Source: Paraburkholderia silviterrae
GTDB taxonomy: Bacteria > Pseudomonadota > Gammaproteobacteria > Burkholderiales > Burkholderiaceae
Length of the DNA: 58,371 bases
NCBI RefSeq assembly: GCF_004353915.1
Contig: NZ_SMRP01000006.1
Span: forward strand, 146,457-204,827
Direction: 5' to 3'
Shown here piece by piece: positions 16,961 to 25,276 of the stretch; the stretch's first letter is position 1; each line of letters begins with the position of its first letter. Both the position numbers and the translations under genes were made by a program. The notes below the pieces were generated by a model. The model searched no databases and was not told where the DNA came from. It saw only the letters and a list, made by a program, of their open reading frames with translations.

Positions 16961-16988
16961 AAAAAATAATGGCCGCTTGCGCGGCCAT
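16961..16988 (-). terminator. Hairpin plus T tract between decoration and capsid genes, read leftward
   Basis: 8-bp stem ATGGCCGC / GCGGCCAT (16969-16976 with 16981-16988, 4-base loop) followed on the minus strand by ATTATTTTTT. It has intrinsic terminator form but lies inside the head operon just before the capsid gene, so it should be read through or act as a processing or stabilising element. Confidence 0.6.
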
Positions 16989-17032
16989 AAGGACTTTTAC
17001 TGCGGGTAGTACTGCAGGTGGTGACGTCTCGA

Positions 17033-17719
17033 TCAGCGCGTAATGATGCCCAGCGCGGTGAGCTGCGACGTCGCCGCGGCGATCTGAGCTGCCGTCGCGC
17101 CGCTCGGCCAAATGAGCTCGAAGCCGTTGATCTCGCATTCACGCGTGACGACGGTGCCCGGCACGTCGTTATTGGTCGCATCGGTGAAACCGAACGCGAT
17201 GCCTGCAGCGTTCTGCGAACCGTCGCTTGCAGACGGATTCAGCGGCACGAAGGCGCCGTTGATAGCCTCGACCTCGATCGAGAACTCATCGCCGGCGACG
17301 AATGGAGTCGAACCGATCGTGATCGAAAACGAGATCTGATTGCTGAATACGGGAGGCGAGCTCGATGCCGCGGTTGCATTGCCGATCAAGTTTCCATACG
17401 GGTCATTGACCGCGAAGTTCGTCGGGGACGTAGCGACCGCCGTGTAAATGCCGAGCTGCGCGCCTGCCACGAGTGGCGTCCCGGCCATGGCGATCGTGCC
17501 GTTGCCGGTGTTGTTGTTTTCCTGCGCCGGGTTGCCCGGCCACGCGGCGGCGACCCCGCCGGTCTGCAGGCCGAGCACGGTGCCTGGATAGACCTTCGTG
17601 GCGCCGCCAATGGTGCCGACGTCACGTGAACGGTGGCCGCGGGCCTCGGAAACGAGGAACCCGCCAGCGTGCCAGTTCTCGATCAGCGGCGTCTGGGTAA
17701 GGACGGGGGGATTGGTCAT
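17033..17719 (-). CDS. Head decoration protein, lambda gpD family
   Basis: 228 residues, longer than lambda gpD (110) but with the family features: N-terminal FLVSEARGHRSRDVGTI and KVYPGTVLGLQT, then PANFAVNDPYG-like loops. Stabilises the expanded capsid. Lies between scaffold-like and capsid genes as in lambda-type heads. Confidence 0.9.
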   Translation of the reverse strand: MTNPPVLTQTPLIENWHAGGFLVSEARGHRSRDVGTIGGATKVYPGTVLGLQTGGVAAAWPGNPAQENNNTGNGTIAMAGTPLVAGAQLGIYTAVATSPTNFAVNDPYGNLIGNATAASSSPPVFSNQISFSITIGSTPFVAGDEFSIEVEAINGAFVPLNPSASDGSQNAAGIAFGFTDATNNDVPGTVVTRECEINGFELIWPSGATAAQIAAATSQLTALGIITR

Positions 17720-17774
17720 GATTCAATCCTTGAGGGAAAAGAGGACGGTGCCTGCGCGTGCGCGGGCGTCTGGT

Positions 17775-18470
17775 TTAGCTGGCGCGACGCGGCTTCGACC
17801 CAGCCTTCTGGAACGCGGCATCCCAGCTCGCAGCGACCGCCTGTTCCTGCGACATACGCGGAGCGTCGCCGGATCCGAGGCTGGGATTGCGGCGCACCTG
17901 AGCACCGCCAGTCGAGCCTCGCGTCTTGTCGAGGACGGCGATTGCCTCGCTGCGCGTCATCGTCGACTCGAAGGCGAGATTGGCCGCCAGCTCCGTATTG
18001 CGGCCGGCGCCCTTGCACGCGAAGATCGCAGCGCAGCGCGCACGCTCGCGGCGACGGGCTCGAGCAGCTGCGCTGTTGCCGCGCATCTCCTCTTCGTCGT
18101 CGTCATCCTCTTCAGCGCGCTCGTCGTCCTCGTCATCGGCGGCGCGCTTGCCCTTCTTGCCGCGCTTTCCTTTGCCGTTGTCGTTGTCATCCTTCGGCGG
18201 ATCCTTGTCGTCGTCGATGTCATCGTCTTCGTCGTCGTCATCGTCGTCGTCCTGCTCGCCGCCCTCCGCGCGCTTGCCCTTCTTGCTGTCGCCGTTCTCG
18301 CGGTCCTGCTGCTCGTCCGGGCCCTCGTCATCGGCGGCGCGCTTGCCCTTCTTGCCCTTGCCGCTGTCGTCGTCATCGCTCGGACGGTCGTCTTCGGAGC
18401 GGGCGCCGCGGCCGAGATGGGCGAAGCTCAACCCACCCCGCGCAGCGAGATTTCGAAACAGATTGCTCAT
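17775..18470 (-). CDS. Scaffold-like protein with extreme Asp/Glu/Lys repeats
   Basis: 231 residues. Residues ~25-130 are almost entirely D, E, K, G, R and Q, with three related blocks containing GKGKKGKRAADDE, SKKGKRAEGGEQ and GKRGKKGKRAADDE, and runs of up to seven Asp. The C-terminal ~90 residues (RARCAAIFACKGAGRNTELA, MTRSEAIAVLDKTRG) match the C-terminal part that follows the protease domain in lambda gpC/Nu3-type proteins. So it likely is the capsid scaffold, encoded as a separate gene 26 bases after the S49 protease instead of nested in it. Highly charged disordered region is unusual. Confidence 0.82.
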   Translation of the reverse strand: MSNLFRNLAARGGLSFAHLGRGARSEDDRPSDDDDSGKGKKGKRAADDEGPDEQQDRENGDSKKGKRAEGGEQDDDDDDDEDDDIDDDKDPPKDDNDNGKGKRGKKGKRAADDEDDERAEEDDDDEEEMRGNSAAARARRRERARCAAIFACKGAGRNTELAANLAFESTMTRSEAIAVLDKTRGSTGGAQVRRNPSLGSGDAPRMSQEQAVAASWDAAFQKAGSKPRRAS

Positions 18471-18496
18471 TGGATTTACCCTGATGGTGGGATGAA

Positions 18497-19381
18497 TCAG
18501 CCCAGCTCTTCGAGCAGGGAAGCGAAGGCCTCGTCGGGTGCCATGACGGCATCGGCGAAGCCGATCTCGACGCCGGCGGCGCCGAGAAAAGTGCCGGCCT
18601 CGGTATCGCGCACGGCGGCCATTTTGAGATCGCGGTTGCGCGCGACGGTCCGGACGAAGATTTCGCCCATCGCGTCGACATCCGCCTGGAAGCACGCGAG
18701 CGCATCTTTCGCCAACGGGTTGAACTCGTTGCCGTCGGCCTTGCGCGCGCCGTAGTGAATGAGCGTAACGTCGATGCCCGCCTTCGAGAGCGCCTGGGAC
18801 ATGTCGACGTGCATGCAGATCACGCCGACGCTGCCCACGCCGCCCGTGCGCGGCACGATGATCCGATCGGTCGCACTCGCGATCGCATAGGCTGCCGAGT
18901 AGGCGCTTTCGGTCAGCACCGACCAGATTGGCTTCTGACCGCGGGCCGCATAGATCGCATCGCAGAGGTCGAAGCATCCAGCGACCTCGCCGCCAGGCGA
19001 ATCGATGTCCAGCATGATCGCCCGCACCTCCTCGTCGCCCAGCGCCATGCTCAGCAACGCGCGGATGCCGTCATAGCCCGTCATGCCTGAGAACGGGTGA
19101 AGCATGCCGAGCTTGTGCACGAGCGTGCCTTCGACCGGGATCCGCGCGACGCCCTCAGCGATGTCATAAGGTCGATACTGCGCCGGCTCGCTGTCATCGA
19201 ACTCCTCGAGGAACGCGCGCGCGCCACCGTCCGCGAGCGCGAGCGCCGTGCCGTCTTCGCGGAAGAGCTGCGCGATACCAAAGCGGTCGGCGAGCGCCGC
19301 CATCACGATCTCGGCCTTGTGCGGCAGGATCGCGATCGGCACATTGAAAAGGCGCGTCGCGAGGTGTGGAAAGTTGATCAT
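18497..19381 (-). CDS. Capsid maturation protease, S49 family (lambda gpC-like)
   Basis: 294 residues from ATG 19381, overlapping the portal stop (ATGA). Contains the SppA-like core: EGTLVHKLG (~84-92), IDSPGGEV (126-133), probable nucleophile Ser162 in AYSAAYAIAS, and probable general base Lys214 in GARKADGNEFNP. It would process scaffold and portal during prohead maturation. The C-terminal scaffold extension of lambda gpC is absent and appears as the next gene. Confidence 0.92.
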   Translation of the reverse strand: MINFPHLATRLFNVPIAILPHKAEIVMAALADRFGIAQLFREDGTALALADGGARAFLEEFDDSEPAQYRPYDIAEGVARIPVEGTLVHKLGMLHPFSGMTGYDGIRALLSMALGDEEVRAIMLDIDSPGGEVAGCFDLCDAIYAARGQKPIWSVLTESAYSAAYAIASATDRIIVPRTGGVGSVGVICMHVDMSQALSKAGIDVTLIHYGARKADGNEFNPLAKDALACFQADVDAMGEIFVRTVARNRDLKMAAVRDTEAGTFLGAAGVEIGFADAVMAPDEAFASLLEELG

Positions 19382-21030
19382 GCTGCCTTGGGCTCTTCGG
19401 GAGGTTCGTCGGTGCGCGTCGCTATCTCGGCGCCGCCCCACTCGGGAAGCGGGATGTTGCGCCGCTTGAACTCGGCGATCTCGATCTGGCGCTGGTCGAG
19501 CAACTCTTCCCAGTCGGAGCCCTGTTCAGCGGCTTCCTGCTTGAGCGTCGTCAGCGCAGCATCCATCTTCAGGATGGAGCCCTGCGGTTCCTTGACCGGG
19601 TCAACCCAGCCGCGCGCGGGACCGAGCCACGAGCAACCGGCATAGGCCGTCGCTGCCTCGATGAAGTCGGGCGCACCGTCTGGGAGCGGCAGCTCGTCGT
19701 TCTCCATGGCTTCGCGCAGCCAGACCGCGTACATCGGCGTCGCGGTGCCGGCCGAGAATTCGAGACGACGGCGTACCAGCGTTTTCCAGCTCTCCAGCAA
19801 GCCCGAGCGTGCGCTCGAATACGTCGTGCGCGTCCAGTCCTGCGTGACTTGCTCGATCGACACGCCGAGCGCCGATGCCACGCACCCCTGCATCTCATGC
19901 ACGAACTCTGTGAAACCGTTATGCGGATGGTCGGAGGTTACAGACTTGATGTCCTCACCCGGCGCGAGCGCCGGAACGCGCGCGCCGCTGAACATCGCCG
20001 GCCGTTCGTCGTTCCATTCCTTGCGCAGGCTCTGATAGAACTTGAGCTCGTGATTTTCACCAATCGCGTCCTGCACCTCGGCCGGGTCATATGGGCTCGT
20101 GATGTACGTCCCGATCGAGGCTGCAAGGGCTGCGGCCTGCAGTTCGATGCCGTAGTAGCGAGCGAGCATCTTCGCGTGGGCGAGCACCGGCGTGAATACG
20201 CCGATGCCGCGGTTCTGTCCCGCGCGATCGCGCTCGAAGTCATGAATCACACGCCGCCAGCCGTCATCGTCTTCGGCGATCACGCGCTCCCATTCCATCG
20301 ACTCGACGGCGTTGTACCAGTCGTTCTGGTGAGCCTTCCGGATGTGATATGCCATCGGCACGCCGTCGTCGTCGATCTCGACACCGCCGCGTAGATGCCT
20401 CGTGTCAACCATCTGCATCGGATTGGACAAACGGTCCGGATCCACGACCAGATAGCAGGTCGCGTATTGCGCGGCGCCGCGCCCGATGCGTTCCGGCTTC
20501 CAGTGATTGACGATCAGGTCCTCGCCGTCGATCAGCTTGTGCCGCAGCGCAAGCCGAAGCTGCTGTGAGACGGTCAACTGGCGCGACACGTCGTTGTAAC
20601 GGTTCAGGTCATTCGAATACAGGCGCCAGCGCGCCTCGACCGCGCTCGCGAACTCCTTCGCCCAGTTGATATCGAATGCAGCTCCGCTGATCAGGCGCAA
20701 CGCACGATAGTCCGGTGACGCGGACAAACGCAGCGACGCGCCGCAAGTGTTATCGAGGATGCGGGTGATCGCACCGCTCGAGCGGCCATCGTTGCGTACC
20801 TGGTCGCGGGCGCGCGCGACCATGCGGTCGCGAAACTGCGTGATCTCTGCGTCTGGCGAGCGGATCCAGGGCAACCAGTTGCCCATCTCCTGCGACTGCC
20901 AGTCGGCGGCCTGATAGGGGAAGAACCAGCGGCCCACGCCGCTCGTCAGTGGCATGCCGTTCGGATACTCGGCGCGCTGACGCGGGAATGGGTTGCCCTG
21001 GGCGTCGACGATCGAAAGTTCGTTGCCCAT
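19378..21030 (-). CDS. Portal protein, lambda gpB-like
   Basis: 550 residues from ATG 21030; upstream in-frame ATG overlaps the gpW-like gene. Family signs: ARARDQVRNDGRSSGAITRI (in two parts, ~72-92), DGEDLIVNHW, RGIGVFTPVLAHAKMLARYY. Forms the dodecameric connector ring for DNA entry. Coupled to the protease gene. Confidence 0.94.
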   Translation of the reverse strand: MGNELSIVDAQGNPFPRQRAEYPNGMPLTSGVGRWFFPYQAADWQSQEMGNWLPWIRSPDAEITQFRDRMVARARDQVRNDGRSSGAITRILDNTCGASLRLSASPDYRALRLISGAAFDINWAKEFASAVEARWRLYSNDLNRYNDVSRQLTVSQQLRLALRHKLIDGEDLIVNHWKPERIGRGAAQYATCYLVVDPDRLSNPMQMVDTRHLRGGVEIDDDGVPMAYHIRKAHQNDWYNAVESMEWERVIAEDDDGWRRVIHDFERDRAGQNRGIGVFTPVLAHAKMLARYYGIELQAAALAASIGTYITSPYDPAEVQDAIGENHELKFYQSLRKEWNDERPAMFSGARVPALAPGEDIKSVTSDHPHNGFTEFVHEMQGCVASALGVSIEQVTQDWTRTTYSSARSGLLESWKTLVRRRLEFSAGTATPMYAVWLREAMENDELPLPDGAPDFIEAATAYAGCSWLGPARGWVDPVKEPQGSILKMDAALTTLKQEAAEQGSDWEELLDQRQIEIAEFKRRNIPLPEWGGAEIATRTDEPPEEPKAA

Positions 21031-21031
21031 A

Positions 21032-21301
21032 TCAGAAGTACGGCGTAATCGGTCGACGGCGCCTGATGCGCACGCCGGGGTTGAGAGCCTGCTGCAGCTC
21101 CGCAATGAGCAGCCTCAGGTTCGCCATGTCAGTCTGCTGGAACGTCGCGCTGCGCGAACCACCGCCCTGCGCATACGCCACCGTTACCACCTTCTTGCCC
21201 GTGCGCAGCTCGATATGGGCCGCCTGAGCATTGTTGATTGCGACCATCAGCTGCGCGTCGGTCATGCCGTAGTACGGCGAGCTGATATCGGATGTGGCCA
21301 T
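21032..21301 (-). CDS. Head-tail connector, gpW-like
   Basis: 89 residues. GMTDAQLMVAINNAQAAHIE and LRTGKKVVTVAYAQGG match the gpW family that joins lambda heads to tails. The basic C-terminus (RIRRRRP) fits DNA contact. Located between terminase and portal genes as in lambda. Confidence 0.88.
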   Translation of the reverse strand: MATSDISSPYYGMTDAQLMVAINNAQAAHIELRTGKKVVTVAYAQGGGSRSATFQQTDMANLRLLIAELQQALNPGVRIRRRRPITPYF

Positions 21302-21305
21302 AGGG

Positions 21306-23411
21306 TTAGCGGAAACGGTGGACTGCAGATTTCGGATTCTTCGGCGTGGTGCCGTCATGCATCGGCGCCGGCGCGGTCTCAGGCGCACTCGCGGCCGCCT
21401 GTTTCGGTGCCGCACCGATGAGCGAAGAATTGATATCCCAAGGCGCCGCCCACGACGGCGGTTTGGTCCAGTCGATGGTCGACAGGCCGTGCAGGTGCGC
21501 CATAACGTGTGTGCCGACCAGCTGGTCGAGCGCTTCATTGCGGCGACTGGTCACGATCTTTTCCCAGCGGCCGTTCTTAGCTCGCGCTTCCGCCGTCAGC
21601 TGCTCGAACCAAACGTGAGGTTCTTCGGGAGAGCGAAGCGCGTGCGGAAAGTGCACGTACCAGTTGCCGGGCAACGCGCCCTGCAGCTGGCCCATCAAGT
21701 CATCCTTGAAGCTATTCGGATTGAACTGCGCAACCGGCACAGCGCCGCGCGCCGCCGCCTTGTTAGCCTGACGCCCGGTATCCGGATAATTCACGATTAG
21801 CTTCGGCGCATCGAGGGACTTCGCGCCTTTCGTCGGCAGCACTGTCCACGCATCGCGCCCCGCGATCTTCCCGATGAGGCGAATGCATTTTTCTTTCTTC
21901 CGCCAGCGCATCCATGCCGCGTATGCCTGTTGCGTCACGCCTGGCGAGCCGCCGCTGTCGAATCCCAGCGCGCGTATCGGCATGTGTCGGCCGCTCCCGT
22001 CGTCGAGCGGGTAAGTCTTCGCAATCAGCTTGAGCAGCTGGTCCCAGTCCTCGGCCGACGTTGCCGGGTCGGCCGGCGTACGGCCGCGATCGATGATCCA
22101 GTTTTCGCCGCCAACGCCCCACCCGCGCATGAGCCAGTCGAAGTGAGCGATCTGGACGTCGACGAACGCAGTAATGAAGCGAACGCCCTGCGGGACGATC
22201 TCGAGCTTGAGGTCCGGCTCGGCGCGCTCCGCGAGCACGTTCGCATCAACAGAGCCGACCCCACGCTTCGGCGCGTAGGGGAAGCCGAATTGCTTGACCG
22301 TTACCTGACGAAGGCCACGATCGTCGCCGCTTACCTCGAGCTCGCGCTCGGCCTTCACCTTCGCACGTGCGAGGCCCCCGATACCGCCGAGAATGAACGG
22401 TGACATCGCGCCGACGATCCAGAAACCAGCGCTCTTGCGTGCGACGAGCTCGCCGGTGACCGTGCCTTCCTGCGAGATCTCCTGACCATCACCGATCCAG
22501 CCACCGAATGGCGATCGATACGCTGCGAGATTCATCGCGCGACGGTGCCGGTCCTCAATCAGGCAACCGTTAACCGGGCACAGCAGCCGCGTCTCTTGCT
22601 CGATCTCGTCGAGCGTCCCATCCTCCGGATAGTGAAGCGTCATATGCCGCGCTGCGATCGGCACCGGGCTCGACCACACGCCGCAATGCGGGCATGGCCA
22701 GTACCAAACGCGACGATCGCTGTCGCCATACATCGCCATGATGCCGGCGCTCCAGTCGCGCTCTGGAATCAGGCCTCGCGCGCGGTCCGGGTGGCTCATC
22801 GCGAGCAGCATCGACTGGCGTCCAAACGTCTGCCGTCGCACATCGAGCAGCGCCTTGATATCGCCCATCGATTCGGGATACGCGTCGACCTCGTCCGCGA
22901 CGATCCGCGGCGCCGACTTGTTGATCACGTTGTTCGGCGATGCTGAGAGGAATTCCACCCGCATGCCGTCAAAGCGCTTGAAATGCAGCGAATCGTCGAC
23001 CGGGCGCGAGCCGAGGCTCATTGCCATCTCTGGGTGGCCATCGATCTGCGTGTTGATCCGGCTCTTGACGAAGGCTTCGAGACCCGGATCGGTCTGCATG
23101 TACCAGAGCATGTCGCCCGGATCGTTGGCCACCGACTTCAACATCCAGTTTTGTGCGACCTCCGTTTTGCCCGACTGGCCCGGCCCGACGATGACCGTCG
23201 TCAGGTAATCAAGCCGTGTGAGCGTCTCCATCGGCGCCACAAGGTACGGAGCCTTCTCGTGATGCCACCGGCCGACATATCCGCCGCCCTGGTTCGTCAG
23301 GCGCCTGTTCAGCGCTGCGTACTGCGCGACGGTCTCGCGCGCCGGCGGCACCAACGCTGCCAGCGCCTCGCGCACGATCTGATATGGATCGGCGTAGGCG
23401 TTCTCAAGCAT
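21306..23411 (-). CDS. Terminase large subunit, lambda GpA-like
   Basis: 701 residues. ATPase Walker A GPGQSGKT at 76-83 and Walker B-like IVADEVD at ~170-176; a zinc-type CPHCG at 240-244; the C-terminal half holds the endonuclease region. GpA-type terminases cut at cos, so this phage is expected to have cohesive ends. It overlaps the small-subunit gene by 8 bases. Confidence 0.94.
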   Translation of the reverse strand: MLENAYADPYQIVREALAALVPPARETVAQYAALNRRLTNQGGGYVGRWHHEKAPYLVAPMETLTRLDYLTTVIVGPGQSGKTEVAQNWMLKSVANDPGDMLWYMQTDPGLEAFVKSRINTQIDGHPEMAMSLGSRPVDDSLHFKRFDGMRVEFLSASPNNVINKSAPRIVADEVDAYPESMGDIKALLDVRRQTFGRQSMLLAMSHPDRARGLIPERDWSAGIMAMYGDSDRRVWYWPCPHCGVWSSPVPIAARHMTLHYPEDGTLDEIEQETRLLCPVNGCLIEDRHRRAMNLAAYRSPFGGWIGDGQEISQEGTVTGELVARKSAGFWIVGAMSPFILGGIGGLARAKVKAERELEVSGDDRGLRQVTVKQFGFPYAPKRGVGSVDANVLAERAEPDLKLEIVPQGVRFITAFVDVQIAHFDWLMRGWGVGGENWIIDRGRTPADPATSAEDWDQLLKLIAKTYPLDDGSGRHMPIRALGFDSGGSPGVTQQAYAAWMRWRKKEKCIRLIGKIAGRDAWTVLPTKGAKSLDAPKLIVNYPDTGRQANKAAARGAVPVAQFNPNSFKDDLMGQLQGALPGNWYVHFPHALRSPEEPHVWFEQLTAEARAKNGRWEKIVTSRRNEALDQLVGTHVMAHLHGLSTIDWTKPPSWAAPWDINSSLIGAAPKQAAASAPETAPAPMHDGTTPKNPKSAVHRFR

Positions 23412-24102
23412 CTGGGCCCATCAGCACTTTCAGTTCGTCGACCATCGTCGTGCGCAGATCGTCGATCAGCTCGCGGATCGCATCGGCACTCTCTTCCGGG
23501 AGGCCCAGCTTCTCGACCACCTGGTCCGCCAGCCGGTCCATGCCCTTCCCTAGGTGCACGAGCATCTGCGTTATCACCTGGCGCATTACCTCGGCCTGAA
23601 CGAGGTCACCCCGATCCCGCCGCAGCTTGTCCTCGAGGATCTCGGCCTGGACCATGTCGCGGCGCTGCCGCGCGGTCTGCTCGCCGCTGTGCACCACAGG
23701 CTCGACGCCAGCCGGCGGAACGACGGTGTATTTGGCGCCGGGGTACGGGTTGCTGCTCTCAGGCGCTGCGGCTGATGTCGTCGAGACGCTCTTCGACGCC
23801 CTGTGCGGCGCGCCATCGAGATACGCGCGCACCGCCGAGAGATCGAACTCCCATCCGCCGGCGCGCGTGCCGCGGTGCGCGATCGGAAAGTTCTCGTCGC
23901 CCTCGAGCCGACGGTCGAGCTTCGGGCGCGTCCAGCCGAGCGCCTCGCAAAGCGCGGCCTTCCCGATCAAGCCGTCCGATCCGGCCGGTGTAACGCGCTC
24001 CTGTGTAACGTTCTTCGCTTTTTCCTGCGCCTGCGCGCCACGCTGCGTTACACGCGCTTCACCAGACGCGGCGCGCCTTTGAGCCGCATTGGATCCCGCC
24101 AT
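23404..24102 (-). CDS. Terminase small subunit, Nu1-like
   Basis: 232 residues. Residues ~44-95 form a Nu1-type winged helix (LIGKAALCEALGWTRPKLDR, then GGWEFDLSAVRAYLDG). The C-terminal helices (EILEDKLRRDRGDLVQAEVM, LADQVVEKLGLPEE) are typical oligomerisation and large-subunit contact regions. No clear ribosome binding site precedes the ATG; instead the region holds repeated GTGTAACG octamers (23988-24120), a plausible binding array for this protein near cos. Confidence 0.85.
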   Translation of the reverse strand: MAGSNAAQRRAASGEARVTQRGAQAQEKAKNVTQERVTPAGSDGLIGKAALCEALGWTRPKLDRRLEGDENFPIAHRGTRAGGWEFDLSAVRAYLDGAPHRASKSVSTTSAAAPESSNPYPGAKYTVVPPAGVEPVVHSGEQTARQRRDMVQAEILEDKLRRDRGDLVQAEVMRQVITQMLVHLGKGMDRLADQVVEKLGLPEESADAIRELIDDLRTTMVDELKVLMGPDA

Positions 24103-24120
24103 AGCGTGTAACGTGTAACG
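23988..24120. repeat. Five GTGTAACG octamers at the start of the small terminase gene
   Basis: Exact copies at 23988-23995, 24003-24010, 24106-24113 and 24113-24120 (plus strand) and 24046-24053 (inverted, CGTTACAC). Two of them are tandem and partly shared. They straddle the start codon of the Nu1-like gene. In lambda the cosB sites bound by Nu1 lie next to cosN just upstream of the Nu1 gene; the location suggests a comparable role, but this is inference. Confidence 0.7.
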
Positions 24121-24141
24121 TGTTTTTTTTGGTCAAAGGAA

Positions 24142-24171
24142 CGGGAAAAACGGGCGCGGGCAATGCCCGCG
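24142..24171 (-). terminator. GC-rich hairpin upstream of the terminase genes
   Basis: Stem CGCGGGC / GCCCGCG (24155-24161 with 24165-24171, loop AAT). On the minus strand it is followed by CCCG and TTTTT, on the plus strand by TTTT. It could be a weak terminator in either direction or part of the cos region; no cohesive-end sequence can be recognised by eye. Confidence 0.4.
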
Positions 24172-24245
24172 TTTTCGCCCTTCCCCGGAAGGACCCTGTA
24201 AGGTTGGGGCGGCCGGCCCGCTGCTCACCCTCCACCGGGCCACCT

Positions 24246-24923
24246 TCAGTTCGCCGTGGCTATCGCCTTCGCGAGCGCTCGACCGAACTCCTTCTCGAAG
24301 TTGCGGTTCACGATCTGCTGCGCGCGTTTGAAGTAGTCGAGGTGCTGAGTGACGGGCAATGCGTCGCCAAAGCGAATGAGCAGCTTCAGCGCGCCGAGAT
24401 TCTTGTCGTGCAGGCTGCCGCGTCCAGCACGCTTCTTTCGCTGTCCACCTGACTTCGAAACATCCAACCGTTGCCACACACCACTGATGCGTCCGTGACT
24501 CGTCTGGATGGCGCCGATGAAGATGTCCTTTCGACCGCGCAGGCGCGCCATGATGCCGCGGGGCAGCTGCCCATACGCGTTGACATCGATGTCCTTCGGA
24601 TTGAACAGCGCGGGCCCGGGAAGCTTGTGCACCCCCCCGAACTCGTATGGCACGAGGTACTGCTCGGCCTTGTCCATGACGAACACGGTCGCCTCGGGCG
24701 CGCTCTTGCGCGCCGGCGTCACGCGCACCGATCGAAGCGTGAACGGCGACGGATTGCGAAACATGCTGCGCAGGTTTTCGACCTCGGCCGCCTGCACGTC
24801 GCGCGCGATCGCCGTTAGCGCAGTCGCAGTTGCGAAGGGGATCTGGGCGCGAACGAAGGTATCGAGGCTGCGCTCGATCTCCCGAAGGTTCGATCGAACC
24901 GAGATCTCGACTACGCCGGCCAC
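24246..24923 (-). CDS. Phage protein, minor tail Z / gp10-like (uncertain)
   Basis: 225 residues. The N-terminal pattern (IPFATATALTAIARDVQAAE, then SPFTLRSVRVTPARKS) resembles phage neck or minor tail proteins that begin with an A-x-A-L-x-x-A-A helix followed by a beta segment with basic residues, such as lambda gpZ relatives. The middle (FGGVHKLPGPALFNPKD, YGQLPRGIM) is a conserved-looking segment of the same group. Position upstream of terminase is unusual for a tail protein. Annotation as a virion component is tentative. Confidence 0.82.
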   Translation of the reverse strand: MAGVVEISVRSNLREIERSLDTFVRAQIPFATATALTAIARDVQAAEVENLRSMFRNPSPFTLRSVRVTPARKSAPEATVFVMDKAEQYLVPYEFGGVHKLPGPALFNPKDIDVNAYGQLPRGIMARLRGRKDIFIGAIQTSHGRISGVWQRLDVSKSGGQRKKRAGRGSLHDKNLGALKLLIRFGDALPVTQHLDYFKRAQQIVNRNFEKEFGRALAKAIATAN

Positions 24924-25150
24924 GCCGCCGACCGGACACCGGCGTCCGGCTCCGAATCGAAGAATGGAATAGCCGGAATCTGCAACGAATCACGGCCGAG
25001 CGGGAACGCCTGCACCCCAATGTCGTCAGTGTCGTCCCCATACATCGCGATCACGAGAGCGACGGTTGGCTTCGCGAAAAACGGCGCGCGCACGATGACG
25101 CTCTCGCCGAGGCGCGGACGCGGGGCGCCCTTGGACTTCGGTTTGTTCAT
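24911..25150 (-). CDS. Hypothetical phage protein
   Basis: 79 residues from the ATG at 25150. Basic N-terminus (NKPKSKGAPRPRLGESVIV) and a beta-rich rest (ALVIAMYGDDTDDIGVQAF). No family recognised. First leftward gene of the late operon visible after the Q-like gene and its terminator; overlaps the next gene by 13 bases. Confidence 0.75.
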   Translation of the reverse strand: MNKPKSKGAPRPRLGESVIVRAPFFAKPTVALVIAMYGDDTDDIGVQAFPLGRDSLQIPAIPFFDSEPDAGVRSAAWPA

Positions 25151-25276
25151 CGTGCACCTGAGAGAAGCCGGGAGCTGGGTCCAGGGTTTACGACAGCTTG
25201 AGGGTTGCACAACGAGCGTCATTTATGGAGAGATGTCCGGCGGGGCATCGCCAATCATTTTCAAAAAGGACTTGAA

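Noticed and set aside
17598..18755. Long rightward frame with very hydrophobic Val/Ile/Leu runs opposite the scaffold gene
   Set aside because: The runs are the reverse of Asp/Glu codons of the acidic scaffold gene; it is an antisense artefact.
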